Part shown: positions 42,066 through 49,993 of the stretch, piece by piece
Position numbering within the stretch: position 1 is the first letter of the stretch
Layout of the letters: each line of letters begins with the position of its first letter
DNA from: VXOI01 sp965261945
GTDB lineage: Bacteria > Chloroflexota > Dehalococcoidia > Lucifugimonadales > UBA3495
DNA length: 64,000 nt
Direction of reading: 5' to 3'
Assembly (NCBI GenBank): GCA_965261945.1
Contig: CBDHEF010000001.1
Location: forward strand, 62,001-126,000
The notes under the pieces: model-generated
The model's input: only the letters and a program-made list of their open reading frames with translations
Databases searched by the model: none
Told to the model about the DNA's origin: nothing
Made by a program: the position numbers and the translations under genes

Positions 42066-43043
42066 ATGGCGGAAGCCCTCAGAATCGAAGACCTGCAAGT
42101 AGAGTTCCGCAGTCCCGCCGGCACGGTCAGGGCGCTCAACGGCGTGAGCCTTACCCAGCAGGAAGGCGAAACGTACTGCCTGGTGGGTGAGAGCGGGGCA
42201 GGCAAGAGCACCCTGGCCTTGGCCATAATGGGCCTGCTGCCCTACAACTCCTCCGTGCTGGGCGGGCGCATATTCTACCGGGGCGTGGACCTGATGCGGG
42301 CTGGGCCGGATTACATTCGCAGCCTGCGGGGGCACGAGGTCTCGATGGTGTTCCAGGACGCGCAGGCAGCCCTGAACCCGGTGGAGCCCATCGGCTCGCA
42401 GTTGGAGGAAGTCATCCTCCAACACAGCGACGTTTCGCTGCGCAACGCCAACCGAATGGCCCAGGAAATGCTCCGTGAGATGGGCCTGCCCGATCCCAAG
42501 CGAGTTATGGGTCAGTATCCCTTCGCCCTCAGCGGCGGGATGTGCCAGCGGGTGATGATGGCCATCGCGCTGGTGCTGCGTCCCCGCCTGCTCATCGCCG
42601 ACGAGCCAACCTCGGGGCTGGACGTCACGTTGCAGGCGGAGATGCTGGAGCGGCTGCGCGCGCTGGTCCGGGAGCAAGGATCGTCCGTGCTGCTCATCAC
42701 CCACGATATGGGCGTTGTGGCCTCGATGGCCAAGAAAGTTGGCGTCCTCTACGGCGGCAGCATTGTGGAGTACGCCGACGTGGTCCCGCTGTTCCATCGC
42801 GCCCAGCACCCCTACACTTGGTCCCTGCTGCAATCCCTGCCTCGCCTGGACGACGCGGGCCGCCGGCTACAGCCCCTCCCCGGCAGCCCGCCGGACATGG
42901 TGAACATGGGCGACGAATGCCCCTTCCTGCCCCGCTGCTTCAAGGCAGTAAACGAATGCCGCCACCACCCCCGCCCCCCGCTAACCGAGACCGAACCGGA
43001 CCACTTCGTGGCCTGCTACAACCCGGTGCAGCCGCCGGATTAG
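42066..43043 (+). CDS. Peptide-type ABC transporter ATP-binding protein (DppD/OppD-like)
   Basis: A 325-residue ABC ATPase from ATG 42066 (GGAG eight bases upstream). Walker A GESGAGKS is at about 43-50, the signature FALSGGMCQRVMMA at about 154-167, Walker B LLIADEPTSGLDVT at about 175-188, and the H-loop LLITHDMG follows. The C-terminal oligo/dipeptide extension YTWSLLQSLPRLD with a CPFLPRCFKAVNEC cysteine-rich end is present. It energises peptide or glutathione uptake, yet no permease, second ATPase or binding-protein gene lies next to it, so it is an orphan here. Confidence 0.88.
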   Translation: MAEALRIEDLQVEFRSPAGTVRALNGVSLTQQEGETYCLVGESGAGKSTLALAIMGLLPYNSSVLGGRIFYRGVDLMRAGPDYIRSLRGHEVSMVFQDAQAALNPVEPIGSQLEEVILQHSDVSLRNANRMAQEMLREMGLPDPKRVMGQYPFALSGGMCQRVMMAIALVLRPRLLIADEPTSGLDVTLQAEMLERLRALVREQGSSVLLITHDMGVVASMAKKVGVLYGGSIVEYADVVPLFHRAQHPYTWSLLQSLPRLDDAGRRLQPLPGSPPDMVNMGDECPFLPRCFKAVNECRHHPRPPLTETEPDHFVACYNPVQPPD

Positions 43044-43181
43044 GGCGGGAAATGGACAAGAAGGGAAATAACCCTCGGAACTGATGACATTTAGCGGTTG
43101 CGGCGGCGAACCGGCGCGCCGTATCGTAGTGGTCAATAATCTTGACGAGGGCGCGGCTACTGCGATGCTGCCTCTCCGGCG

Positions 43182-44087
43182 GTGACCAATCGAATGCTTT
43201 CGCTGAGTAGACTAGACGCTGTTCTGGAACAAATTCCCATATCACCCATACCGGCAGTGAACGTTTCTACTGTTCCGCAACGGAGTCCGTTGCGTTATCC
43301 CGGCGGTAAAACCTGGCTGATTCCCCACGTGCGCGCCTGGCTATCGGGGATTGATCCAGCCCCTAATCTGCTGGTCGAGCCATTCGCCGGTGGCGCTATC
43401 GTATCCCTCACGGCCATTATGGAAGGACTGGCGGCTCGTTGCCTGATGTCGGAAATTGACCGCGACGTAGCGGCATTCTGGGAATCTGTTCTGTGGCACA
43501 GCGACGAACTAATTGACCGTGTTCAGCGCTTCGTTCCCACTCGGGAGAGCATCGCGCAGCTTCTCTGGATCCCCCCCGGCGACGTAGTGACTCACGGGTT
43601 TCGGACTCTGGTGCTTAATCGCACCAGACGGGGCGGAATCCTGGCTCACGGCGCCTCGCTGGCCCGCGTTGGTGAAGCAGGGAAGGGCGTAACTTCCCGC
43701 TGGTACCCGGAAACGATTTCACGCCGCATCCGGGCCGTCGCAGAGCACTCCGACCGGATTGACTTCCGCCAGACCGACGGCTTGGAAATACTGGAACGAT
43801 TGGCCAACGGCCCACACTCCCGAGCCGCCATTTTCGTCGACCCACCGTACACCGCTGCCGGTAAAGGCGCCGGTAAACGACTCTATAATCATAGCGCCAT
43901 TGATCATCCGGGGCTTTTCGAGCGGTTAGCTCAAAGCGAAGCGGACTTCTTGATGACCTATGATCAATCTCCGGAAATTCTCGACTTGGTCCGTCAGTAC
44001 GGCTTCCATGCCAAACGGGTCAACATGAAAAACACTCACCACGCCCAAATCTGGGAACTGCTGATTACTCGCCGCGCGGTATTCTAA
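43182..44087 (+). CDS. D12-class N6-adenine DNA methyltransferase
   Basis: A 301-residue Dam/DpnM-type methyltransferase. RSPLRYPGGKTWLIPHV (about 34-50) and VEPFAGGAIVSLTA (about 66-79) form the S-adenosylmethionine site, and AIFVDPPYTAAGKG (about 214-227) is the catalytic DPPY. Start GTG 43182 is used; ATG 43194 is possible. It is followed after 33 bases by a NotI-family restriction endonuclease, so it is best read as the protective half of a type II restriction-modification system. Confidence 0.88.
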   Translation: MTNRMLSLSRLDAVLEQIPISPIPAVNVSTVPQRSPLRYPGGKTWLIPHVRAWLSGIDPAPNLLVEPFAGGAIVSLTAIMEGLAARCLMSEIDRDVAAFWESVLWHSDELIDRVQRFVPTRESIAQLLWIPPGDVVTHGFRTLVLNRTRRGGILAHGASLARVGEAGKGVTSRWYPETISRRIRAVAEHSDRIDFRQTDGLEILERLANGPHSRAAIFVDPPYTAAGKGAGKRLYNHSAIDHPGLFERLAQSEADFLMTYDQSPEILDLVRQYGFHAKRVNMKNTHHAQIWELLITRRAVF

Positions 44088-44120
44088 TTTCGTCCCGTAT
44101 TCCACTTCGATGGCCTGAAT

Positions 44121-44996
44121 ATGCCTCGCTATGGTATCGCTGAATGGTTTGGTAAGCCTCTAACCGCTCTTTCTGCTAAAGAGCGAATGGACATGGCTGC
44201 ATCCGCCTCCGGTCAGGCGCAGGCATTGCCATGTCCATTCAAACCGGGACGGCCACCCTGTCCCAAATCGGGCGGAGTCTGCTCGATACAACTTTATGAT
44301 GAAGGGGACGATGGCCGTGTTGGCGCCGTATCCAGTGCACCGGTAATTACCTGCCCGGCGCGTTTTGAGCAAGACCATCTGCTTGTCTACTGGCTGGCCG
44401 AAATCGTTGGCTTTTCACCTAGCGATACCATGCTCGCCCGGGAAATTCCGTTCATGCAAAGCGCCGCCACCAACAAACCTGCCGGAAAGATTGACTTGGT
44501 GGTCGCCAGAACAGAAGGGAACCGCTTGGAGTGGTATGGATTGGAAATCCAGGCTGTCTATTTCTCCGGGCCGGGTATGTCTACTCAGTTCAGTATTCTC
44601 GCCAATGATGACAACCCAGTCCCGCCATACCCGGATCAAATCCGCCGTCCTGATTGGCGTTCATCAAGCGCTAAACGCTTAATGCCGCAACTTCAAGTCA
44701 AAGCGCCTACAGTACGCAGGTGGAACTCAAAAGTTGCCGTATCGGTGGACCAGCCCTTCTTTGCGTCTATTGGAGGACCTAGCGCAACTCCAAGTCAGGA
44801 TGTTAATGACGGCGATATTATATGGCTAGTCCCGGAGTTGTCCCGCAGCAGCAATGATGAATACTTCCGGCTAACGAGAGGCCACTGGGAGGTCCTGACA
44901 CTGGAGAGTTCGACGGACAAGCTGCTGGCCGCGAGAACAATTTCCCGCGATACTTTCGAGACCGCACTCCAGGACAGACTCGTTCCCTTGGAATAA
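44121..44996 (+). CDS. NotI-family type II restriction endonuclease
   Basis: A 291-residue protein with the NotI family layout. N-terminal RYGIAEWFGKPLTALSAKER is diagnostic; cysteines in CPFKPGRPPCPKSGGVCS (58-75) and TCPARFEQDHL form the metal (Fe or Zn) cluster; the PD-(D/E)XK core is KIDLVVARTEGNRLEWYGLEIQAVYFSG (in part, about 133-160), with Asp and E-I-Q. NotI itself cuts GCGGCCGC and pairs with a cytosine methylase, but here the partner is an adenine methylase, so the recognition sequence may differ. Codon use is a little AT-richer than in the neighbours, consistent with acquisition. Confidence 0.85.
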   Translation: MPRYGIAEWFGKPLTALSAKERMDMAASASGQAQALPCPFKPGRPPCPKSGGVCSIQLYDEGDDGRVGAVSSAPVITCPARFEQDHLLVYWLAEIVGFSPSDTMLAREIPFMQSAATNKPAGKIDLVVARTEGNRLEWYGLEIQAVYFSGPGMSTQFSILANDDNPVPPYPDQIRRPDWRSSSAKRLMPQLQVKAPTVRRWNSKVAVSVDQPFFASIGGPSATPSQDVNDGDIIWLVPELSRSSNDEYFRLTRGHWEVLTLESSTDKLLAARTISRDTFETALQDRLVPLE

Positions 44997-45002
44997 GAAT
45001 AT

Positions 45003-45022
45003 AGGGGGCGAGTCCGCCCCCT
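45003..45022. terminator. Bidirectional terminator between NotI-like gene and holA
   Basis: agggggcg and cgccccct pair around a four-base loop between the convergent genes; on the minus strand it is followed by ATATTCTTATT. It touches the holA stop codon. Confidence 0.6.
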
Positions 45023-46014
45023 CACCGCCGGGGCGCGGATTCGCCCACCAGCAGTTCCAGAGCCAGGTCGGGGTCGAGGCGGCCTTGTTTGATGGCTAGG
45101 TCAGCTTCGAGGAGGCGGTCGTAGCGCCAGGCTATGTCTTGCCGGGAGTGGCGGCGGGCTTGGTCCATCGTCTTGCGCACCACGAAGTCCGACGACGTTC
45201 CCAGCGCCCGCTTGAGTTCGTTCTGGGGCAGGCGCCGCTCAATGGAGTCGCTGGCCAGAGCCAGCAGCCGCAGTTGCCGCTCCACCATGGCGATGATGTA
45301 GAGCGGCTCGCGGCCATCGTCCCGCAGTTGGGCCAGCAGCCGCAGCGCCGCCTCCGGCCGGCCGTCAATCATCGCGTCCACGGCCTCGAAGATGCTGGCC
45401 TCGCGCACCTGCGACACCATCAGCCGCACATCCCCCTCGCCAATCTCGCGCCCGAAGCCGTAGAGCGCCAGCTTCTCCAGTTCCTGGCCCAGCGTCCACA
45501 TATCGCCGCCCACCAGGTCGGCCAGCGAGCGGATGGCCGCGGGACTGACGGCCGCGCCCTTGGCCTCGGCCGTCTCCTTGATCCAGCGAGCCAGTTGCTC
45601 GCCCCTGGGGGCTGCCAGCTCTTCGACACTGCACACCGGACGGAGTTGGCGCAGCAGCGGGTTGTTGGCGTTCAGCGGCCCGTCGGACAGCTGTAGCAGC
45701 GTGGTATCGGGCATCTGCGGGATGGCGTCCGCCAGTGCCTGCCAGCCACTGGCGGAGTTGCCGCTGCGCCGACCGCGCCCGCCGCCGGAGCGCGACTCGG
45801 CGGTTGCCAGCAGCCCTTCCACCGCCACCAGCCGCAGCGTGTCCAGAAAGGGCAGCGCGAGGCATACGCCGAGCAGTTCCTGCGGCGAGACCTGATTGCC
45901 CTGCATCCGGTGCCGGTTGGCGTCCAGTAGGGCGTCGGCGCCGTGCTCCGACTCCAGGGCCGCCAGCCGCTGCCGCACCAGGAAGCTGTCACCGAACACT
46001 ATAAACGCTGGCAT
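45022..46014 (-). CDS. holA: DNA polymerase III delta subunit
   Basis: A 330-residue clamp-loader delta subunit. It starts PAFIVFGDSFLVRQRLAAL, the usual F-x-x-GED-like P-loop relic without a Walker lysine, and contains LLQLSDGPLNANNPLLRQL, ELEKLALYGFGREIGEGDV and ISEMVERQLRLL-like helices (IIAMVERQLRLLALA). Delta opens the beta clamp during loading. The ATG overlaps the end of an upstream coiled-coil frame by 16 bases. Confidence 0.88.
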   Translation of the reverse strand: MPAFIVFGDSFLVRQRLAALESEHGADALLDANRHRMQGNQVSPQELLGVCLALPFLDTLRLVAVEGLLATAESRSGGGRGRRSGNSASGWQALADAIPQMPDTTLLQLSDGPLNANNPLLRQLRPVCSVEELAAPRGEQLARWIKETAEAKGAAVSPAAIRSLADLVGGDMWTLGQELEKLALYGFGREIGEGDVRLMVSQVREASIFEAVDAMIDGRPEAALRLLAQLRDDGREPLYIIAMVERQLRLLALASDSIERRLPQNELKRALGTSSDFVVRKTMDQARRHSRQDIAWRYDRLLEADLAIKQGRLDPDLALELLVGESAPRR

Positions 46015-46277
46015 CGCTCCCTCCGCTGGCTATCAAGCTGGCGGGTCAGGCGATGTATCTCTGCAATGAGGCGGTTACGCTCTTCGTCGGCCCTTTGCCG
46101 TTCTAATTCGGCCCTAAGTCGCTCTATTTCCGCAAGGAGGCGGTACCGTTCTGCTTCCTCCCTGAGACGTTCTATCTCGTACTCGCGGCCTTCTACCGTG
46201 GACTCTTGGCGTGTCTGGCGTACCTCTGCCGGGGCCTGCTCCGCAGCTTCCTTAGCTCGTCTGTCTCCGGTTATCAT
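45999..46277 (-). CDS. Small coiled-coil protein upstream of holA
   Basis: A 92-residue, almost entirely helical protein: EYEIERLREEAERYRLLAEIERLRAELERQRADEERNRL (in part). It begins ITGDRRAKEAAEQA, matching the middle of the upstream protein (ITRERRAREAAEQA), so it is a partial duplicate of the coiled-coil half without the membrane helices. Its ATG overlaps the preceding stop as ATGA, and its end overlaps the holA start, so all three are coupled. Confidence 0.55.
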   Translation of the reverse strand: MITGDRRAKEAAEQAPAEVRQTRQESTVEGREYEIERLREEAERYRLLAEIERLRAELERQRADEERNRLIAEIHRLTRQLDSQRRERCQRL

Positions 46278-46783
46278 TTTGCCTGCTCCGAAGGACCCTC
46301 CTGCCGGCTATCGAGATGGCGGGTAAGGCGCTCTATCTCCGCGAGGAGGCGGTTCCGGTCTTCATCAGCTCTCCGGCGTTCTTCCTCAACCCTTTCTTCG
46401 GCCCTGCGTCGCTCATCCTCGGTCCTTTCGCGTTCCCGCGCCAGGGCCTGTTCCGCAGCTTCCCTGGCCTGTTCCGCAGCTTCTCTAGCCTGTTCTGCTG
46501 CCTCTCTGGCCCGTCTCTCTCTGGTTATCATGATATAGCTCCATATACCGCCGCCCGTGGCCGCGATGGCTGAATTGGTCACTATGTCTTTCAGCAGCGC
46601 CGGGTTGATGAAAGCAGCGACCGACGAGGCGTTGCACCCTGTGGCGGCGGCGAGGTCTGCGGAACACCTGTTTCCGGTAAAGTACCATACTGCCCAGGTG
46701 ACCGCCAGCGCTGCCAATGCTGCCGCTACTGGCAGAGTGGCGATTTCCCGGAAGTCCTGAAATGCTGATATGCTCTGGTTCAT
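46274..46783 (-). CDS. Membrane-anchored coiled-coil protein
   Basis: About 169 residues from ATG 46783 (AGGACGG upstream). Two hydrophobic helices lie at about 15-37 (LPVAAALAALAVTWAVWYF) and 65-85 (DIVTNSAIAATGGGIWSYIMI); residues 87-160 are a long charged coiled coil with EQAREAA repeats. No known family. It heads a coupled cluster with the small coiled-coil gene and holA. Confidence 0.6.
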   Translation of the reverse strand: MNQSISAFQDFREIATLPVAAALAALAVTWAVWYFTGNRCSADLAAATGCNASSVAAFINPALLKDIVTNSAIAATGGGIWSYIMITRERRAREAAEQAREAAEQAREAAEQALARERERTEDERRRAEERVEEERRRADEDRNRLLAEIERLTRHLDSRQEGPSEQAK

Positions 46784-46923
46784 TGTCCGTCCTGATTGCC
46801 GCCGCACCTTGACCAACTTGCCGCCGCGCCTTGACCAACTGTAGACTGGCGAATACCGCGCCCACTATGGAATAATGGCCCAGGCGCCCTCGCTGATTCA
46901 ACCCTGGCACGGATGTAAACCCC

Positions 46924-47964
46924 ATGAAGTTTGCCCTGTTTTCTCACGTTCCCTGGCCCGAGGACGTCACGCCGCGCGAGGTCGTCGACAACATCACGGA
47001 GGAGTTCTGCGTCGGCGAGCAGTTGGGATTCGACAGCGGCTGGCTGGCCGAGCATCACTTCTCCCGCTACGGGCTGGGTTCGGCGTCGCTGATGCTGCTG
47101 GCCAACATCGCCGCCCGCACAACGAAGCTCCGCTTGGGCACCGCGGTCATCATCCCGCCGCTGCACCATCCGGTGAAGCTGGCCGAGGACACCGCCACCC
47201 TGGACCTGCTCAGCAACGGACGGCTGGACGCGGGCTTCGGACGCGGCACGGCGGGTTACGAATACACCGGCTACCGCGTGGACAGCGACGAGAGCCAGGC
47301 CCGCTTTCAGGAGTCCGTCCGCATCGTCGAGGGCCTGTGGACGACGCCGGACTTCTCTTTCGAGGGTAAGCACTACCAGGTCGAAAAGGCCAACCTCGTG
47401 CCGCCCCCGATGCAGAAACCGCACCCGCCCATGTACATCGCCGCCACCCGCAGCCGTGAGACGCAGGACTTCGCCGCCGCCAGCGGGCACTCCGGCATCA
47501 TCGGCGTGGTGCTGGACACCGGCGACGGGTTGGACCTCTGCTGCCAGTTGACCGAGGGCGCGCGAGAAGCAGGGAAGCCCATGGACATCGGCGGCATACC
47601 CTTTTTCCGCTACTTCTACGTGGCCGAGACCGAGGAGGAGGCGCGGCGCGACTCCGAGCCCGCCCTGAACTGGACGCTGGACGTGAACCAGTGGCGCCGC
47701 ACCTACCAGCAGGGCAGCGAGGTCTATGACAGCCTCGACGCCTTCCGCCAGGCCAGGACCGAGCTGCCCCCATCCTACGAGTACCTGTTCCAGCACCGTG
47801 CCTTCATTGGCAACTCGGAACAGATAATAGCCAGGATTCGCGCGTTGCAGGACGCTGGAATAGGATACTTCGGCTGCAACTTCTCCTTCGGCGGGATGCC
47901 GCAGAAGAAAGTGCTGAAATCCATGGAACTATTCGCCCGCGAGGTGATGCCGGAGTTCGCCTAA
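46924..47964 (+). CDS. LLM-class flavin-dependent monooxygenase
   Basis: A 346-residue luciferase-like protein. FDSGWLAEHHFSRYG (about 39-53), RLGTAVIIPPLHHPVKLAEDTATLDLLSNGRLDAGFGRG (in part, about 66-104) and PPMYIAATRSRETQDFAA are family blocks. It resembles alkanal-monooxygenase alpha chain-like enzymes that use FMNH2 or F420H2. The closest neighbours, MmgE/PrpD and holA, give no pathway. Confidence 0.87.
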   Translation: MKFALFSHVPWPEDVTPREVVDNITEEFCVGEQLGFDSGWLAEHHFSRYGLGSASLMLLANIAARTTKLRLGTAVIIPPLHHPVKLAEDTATLDLLSNGRLDAGFGRGTAGYEYTGYRVDSDESQARFQESVRIVEGLWTTPDFSFEGKHYQVEKANLVPPPMQKPHPPMYIAATRSRETQDFAAASGHSGIIGVVLDTGDGLDLCCQLTEGAREAGKPMDIGGIPFFRYFYVAETEEEARRDSEPALNWTLDVNQWRRTYQQGSEVYDSLDAFRQARTELPPSYEYLFQHRAFIGNSEQIIARIRALQDAGIGYFGCNFSFGGMPQKKVLKSMELFAREVMPEFA

Positions 47965-48150
47965 CAGGATTGCCGGCCCTTTCCCGGCGAAATTCCCTCT
48001 CCCTCAGGGAGAGGGTCAGGGTGAGGGCGTTTCCTCACAGGCAGAGCGTGTGATGCCAAGGGACCACCCCCAACCCAGCCCTCCTCCTTGAGAGGGAGGA
48101 AGAACGTCGGGATTCTTCAATAGGACAGCAGCGCTAAACGGGAGGACAAC

Positions 48151-49521
48151 ATGACCACCCTCGCCGAGACTCTTAGCAGCTATGCGGCCTCGCTCCGCTA
48201 CGAAGACTTGCCGGAGGAAACTGTCCACCTCGCCAAGCGTTTCATCATCGACACCCTCGGCTGCGCCCTCGGTGGTTACGACAGCGAGCCGGCGCGGGTG
48301 GCGCGGGAGATGGCCGGCCTCGTTTCCAGCAGAGAGCCGGTCACCGTCATGGGCAGCGGCCAGCAGACGAGCCTCGACCTGGCGTCCTTTGCCAACGGCG
48401 TGGCCATCCGCTACCTCGATTTCAATGACGGCTACACCAGCAACGAGTCGGGCCACCCCAGCGACAGCATCGCGGCGTCGCTGTCAGCGACGGAAGCGGC
48501 GGGCGGCAGCGGCAGGCGGTTCATACTCTCCACCGTGCTGGCCTACGAAGTGTTCTGCCGCCTGTGCGACACCGTTGACATCAAGCCCCGGTTCGACCAC
48601 GTCACCGTGGGCGGCACGGCCAGCGCGCTGGCGGCGGCGCGGGCGCTGAAGCTGACGCCGGAGCAGACGCTCCAGGCCCTGAACCTGAACGTCGCCTCCA
48701 ACCTCGCCCTCTATCAGACCCGCATAGGCGACGTGTCGATTTGGAAGGGCTGCGCTTACGCCAACGCCACCCGCAACGCCATGTTCGCGGTGATGCTGGC
48801 GCAGCGGGGCATCACCGGCCCGTCGCCGGTGTACGAAGGAGCCGGCGGCTACTTCAACGCCGTCACCGGGCGCCCCTTCGAGCTGGTAGCCCTCGGCGGT
48901 AACGGGCAGCCGTTCAAGATTGCCGAGTGCAGCATCAAGCGATTCCCGCTGGGCCAGTATTCCCAGACCATCGCCCAGGCAGCCCTCGACGTCCGCCGGC
49001 GGGCGCCGGGCGGCATTACCCTCGACAGCGTGGCCGAAGTCAACATCGCCACCCTTCAGACGGCGGTCAACATCATGGCTGGCGACCCGGAGAAGTGGCG
49101 CCCCGTCAACCGCGAGACCGCCGACCACTCCATGCCTTACACCGCCGCCGTCGCGCTGCTGTACGGGGGCGTGGAGGCCCGCCACTTCGACGACGAATTC
49201 CTGTTTGACGAGAAACTGCTGGAGCTGGTGAGCAAGGTCAACGTGTCTGTGTCGGAAGAGGCCAACCGCCGCGTTCCCGAGGCGATGCTGTGCGACCTGG
49301 AGGTGGTCACCACGACGGGCGACCGGCACTCCGCGCAGGTCGCCTATCACAAGGGCCACTACAAGAACCCGCTGACCGACGCCGAAGTAGAGGACAAGTT
49401 TCGCCCCCTGGCCGCCAACCACCTGGCCGCCGACCGCATTGACGCCCTGCTCGCCCACCTGTGGCGGATCGACGAAGCGCCGGACCTGACCGAGCTGTTC
49501 AGGCTACTGCGGTTTGAGTGA
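48151..49521 (+). CDS. MmgE/PrpD family protein
   Basis: A 456-residue MmgE/PrpD (2-methylcitrate dehydratase-like) protein. IDTLGCALGGYDSEPARVAREMA lies at 33-55 in part, ANGVAIRYLDFNDGYTSNESGHPSDSIAA (in part) carries the conserved His and Asp, and KRFPLGQYSQTIAQAALDV, DHSMPYTAAVALLYG follow. PrpD dehydrates 2-methylcitrate; many relatives act on cis-aconitate or unknown acids. A propionate role would agree with the mutase genes, but no prpB/prpC is nearby. GGGAGG precedes the ATG. Confidence 0.88.
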   Translation: MTTLAETLSSYAASLRYEDLPEETVHLAKRFIIDTLGCALGGYDSEPARVAREMAGLVSSREPVTVMGSGQQTSLDLASFANGVAIRYLDFNDGYTSNESGHPSDSIAASLSATEAAGGSGRRFILSTVLAYEVFCRLCDTVDIKPRFDHVTVGGTASALAAARALKLTPEQTLQALNLNVASNLALYQTRIGDVSIWKGCAYANATRNAMFAVMLAQRGITGPSPVYEGAGGYFNAVTGRPFELVALGGNGQPFKIAECSIKRFPLGQYSQTIAQAALDVRRRAPGGITLDSVAEVNIATLQTAVNIMAGDPEKWRPVNRETADHSMPYTAAVALLYGGVEARHFDDEFLFDEKLLELVSKVNVSVSEEANRRVPEAMLCDLEVVTTTGDRHSAQVAYHKGHYKNPLTDAEVEDKFRPLAANHLAADRIDALLAHLWRIDEAPDLTELFRLLRFE

Positions 49522-49554
49522 CTGCCACGGCAATAATTTGCTGAGAGTACCACC

Positions 49555-49660
49555 CGTCATGCCCGCGAAAGCGGGAAGCCAGTGTGAATGACCTGCTAAC
49601 CGTGCTGTACGCAATTCGTCCGTTGGGTTCCTGCTTTCGCGGCAATTGCGAGAGTTGGCT
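49555..49660. repeat. Short inverted repeat with MITE A-like core
   Basis: gtcatgcccgcgaaagcggga at 49557-49577 and cctgctttcgcggcaattgcg near 49630-49650 form an imperfect inverted pair like the core of MITE family A, without its termini. It is probably a decayed relative. Confidence 0.45.
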
Positions 49661-49710
49661 GCTTACTGGTTAGCGCCGTTATCCCACATATCATCAAGAG
49701 GTAACAAGCC

Positions 49711-49993
49711 ATGACCAACGCGCACGGTAAGACAATCGCCAACGACAGCTTCCACGAGGCCGGGTTTCAGGGCAACGTTGCGCTGGCCGGGCATGGCGTG
49801 GGTGCGTGGTGGCGCCAGCAGGAGCCGTACATGGCGCCTTCCAGCATTCGCGTTCTGGAGGAGGGCATGGTGGTGGCCCTGGAGCCGCACATCGGCTGCT
49901 GGCGCTTGTAGGACATGGCGCTGGTAACTTCAGACGGCCCCAAGGCTGCTATCGCCCCTGTTCGGCACCGACGAGATGCTGATTGCGGGTTAG
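49711..49993 (+). pseudogene. Remnant of an M24-family metallopeptidase
   Basis: The conserved C-terminus of Xaa-Pro aminopeptidases is visible but broken: GHGVGAWWRQQEPYMAP and LEEGMVVALEPHIG in one frame, then a TAG at 49909-49911, then DMALVTSDGPK, and finally, in another frame, LSPLFGTDEMLIAG. A stop and a frameshift therefore separate parts of one domain. The N-terminal two thirds are missing. It ends at the stop of the convergent lipoprotein gene. Confidence 0.75.
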
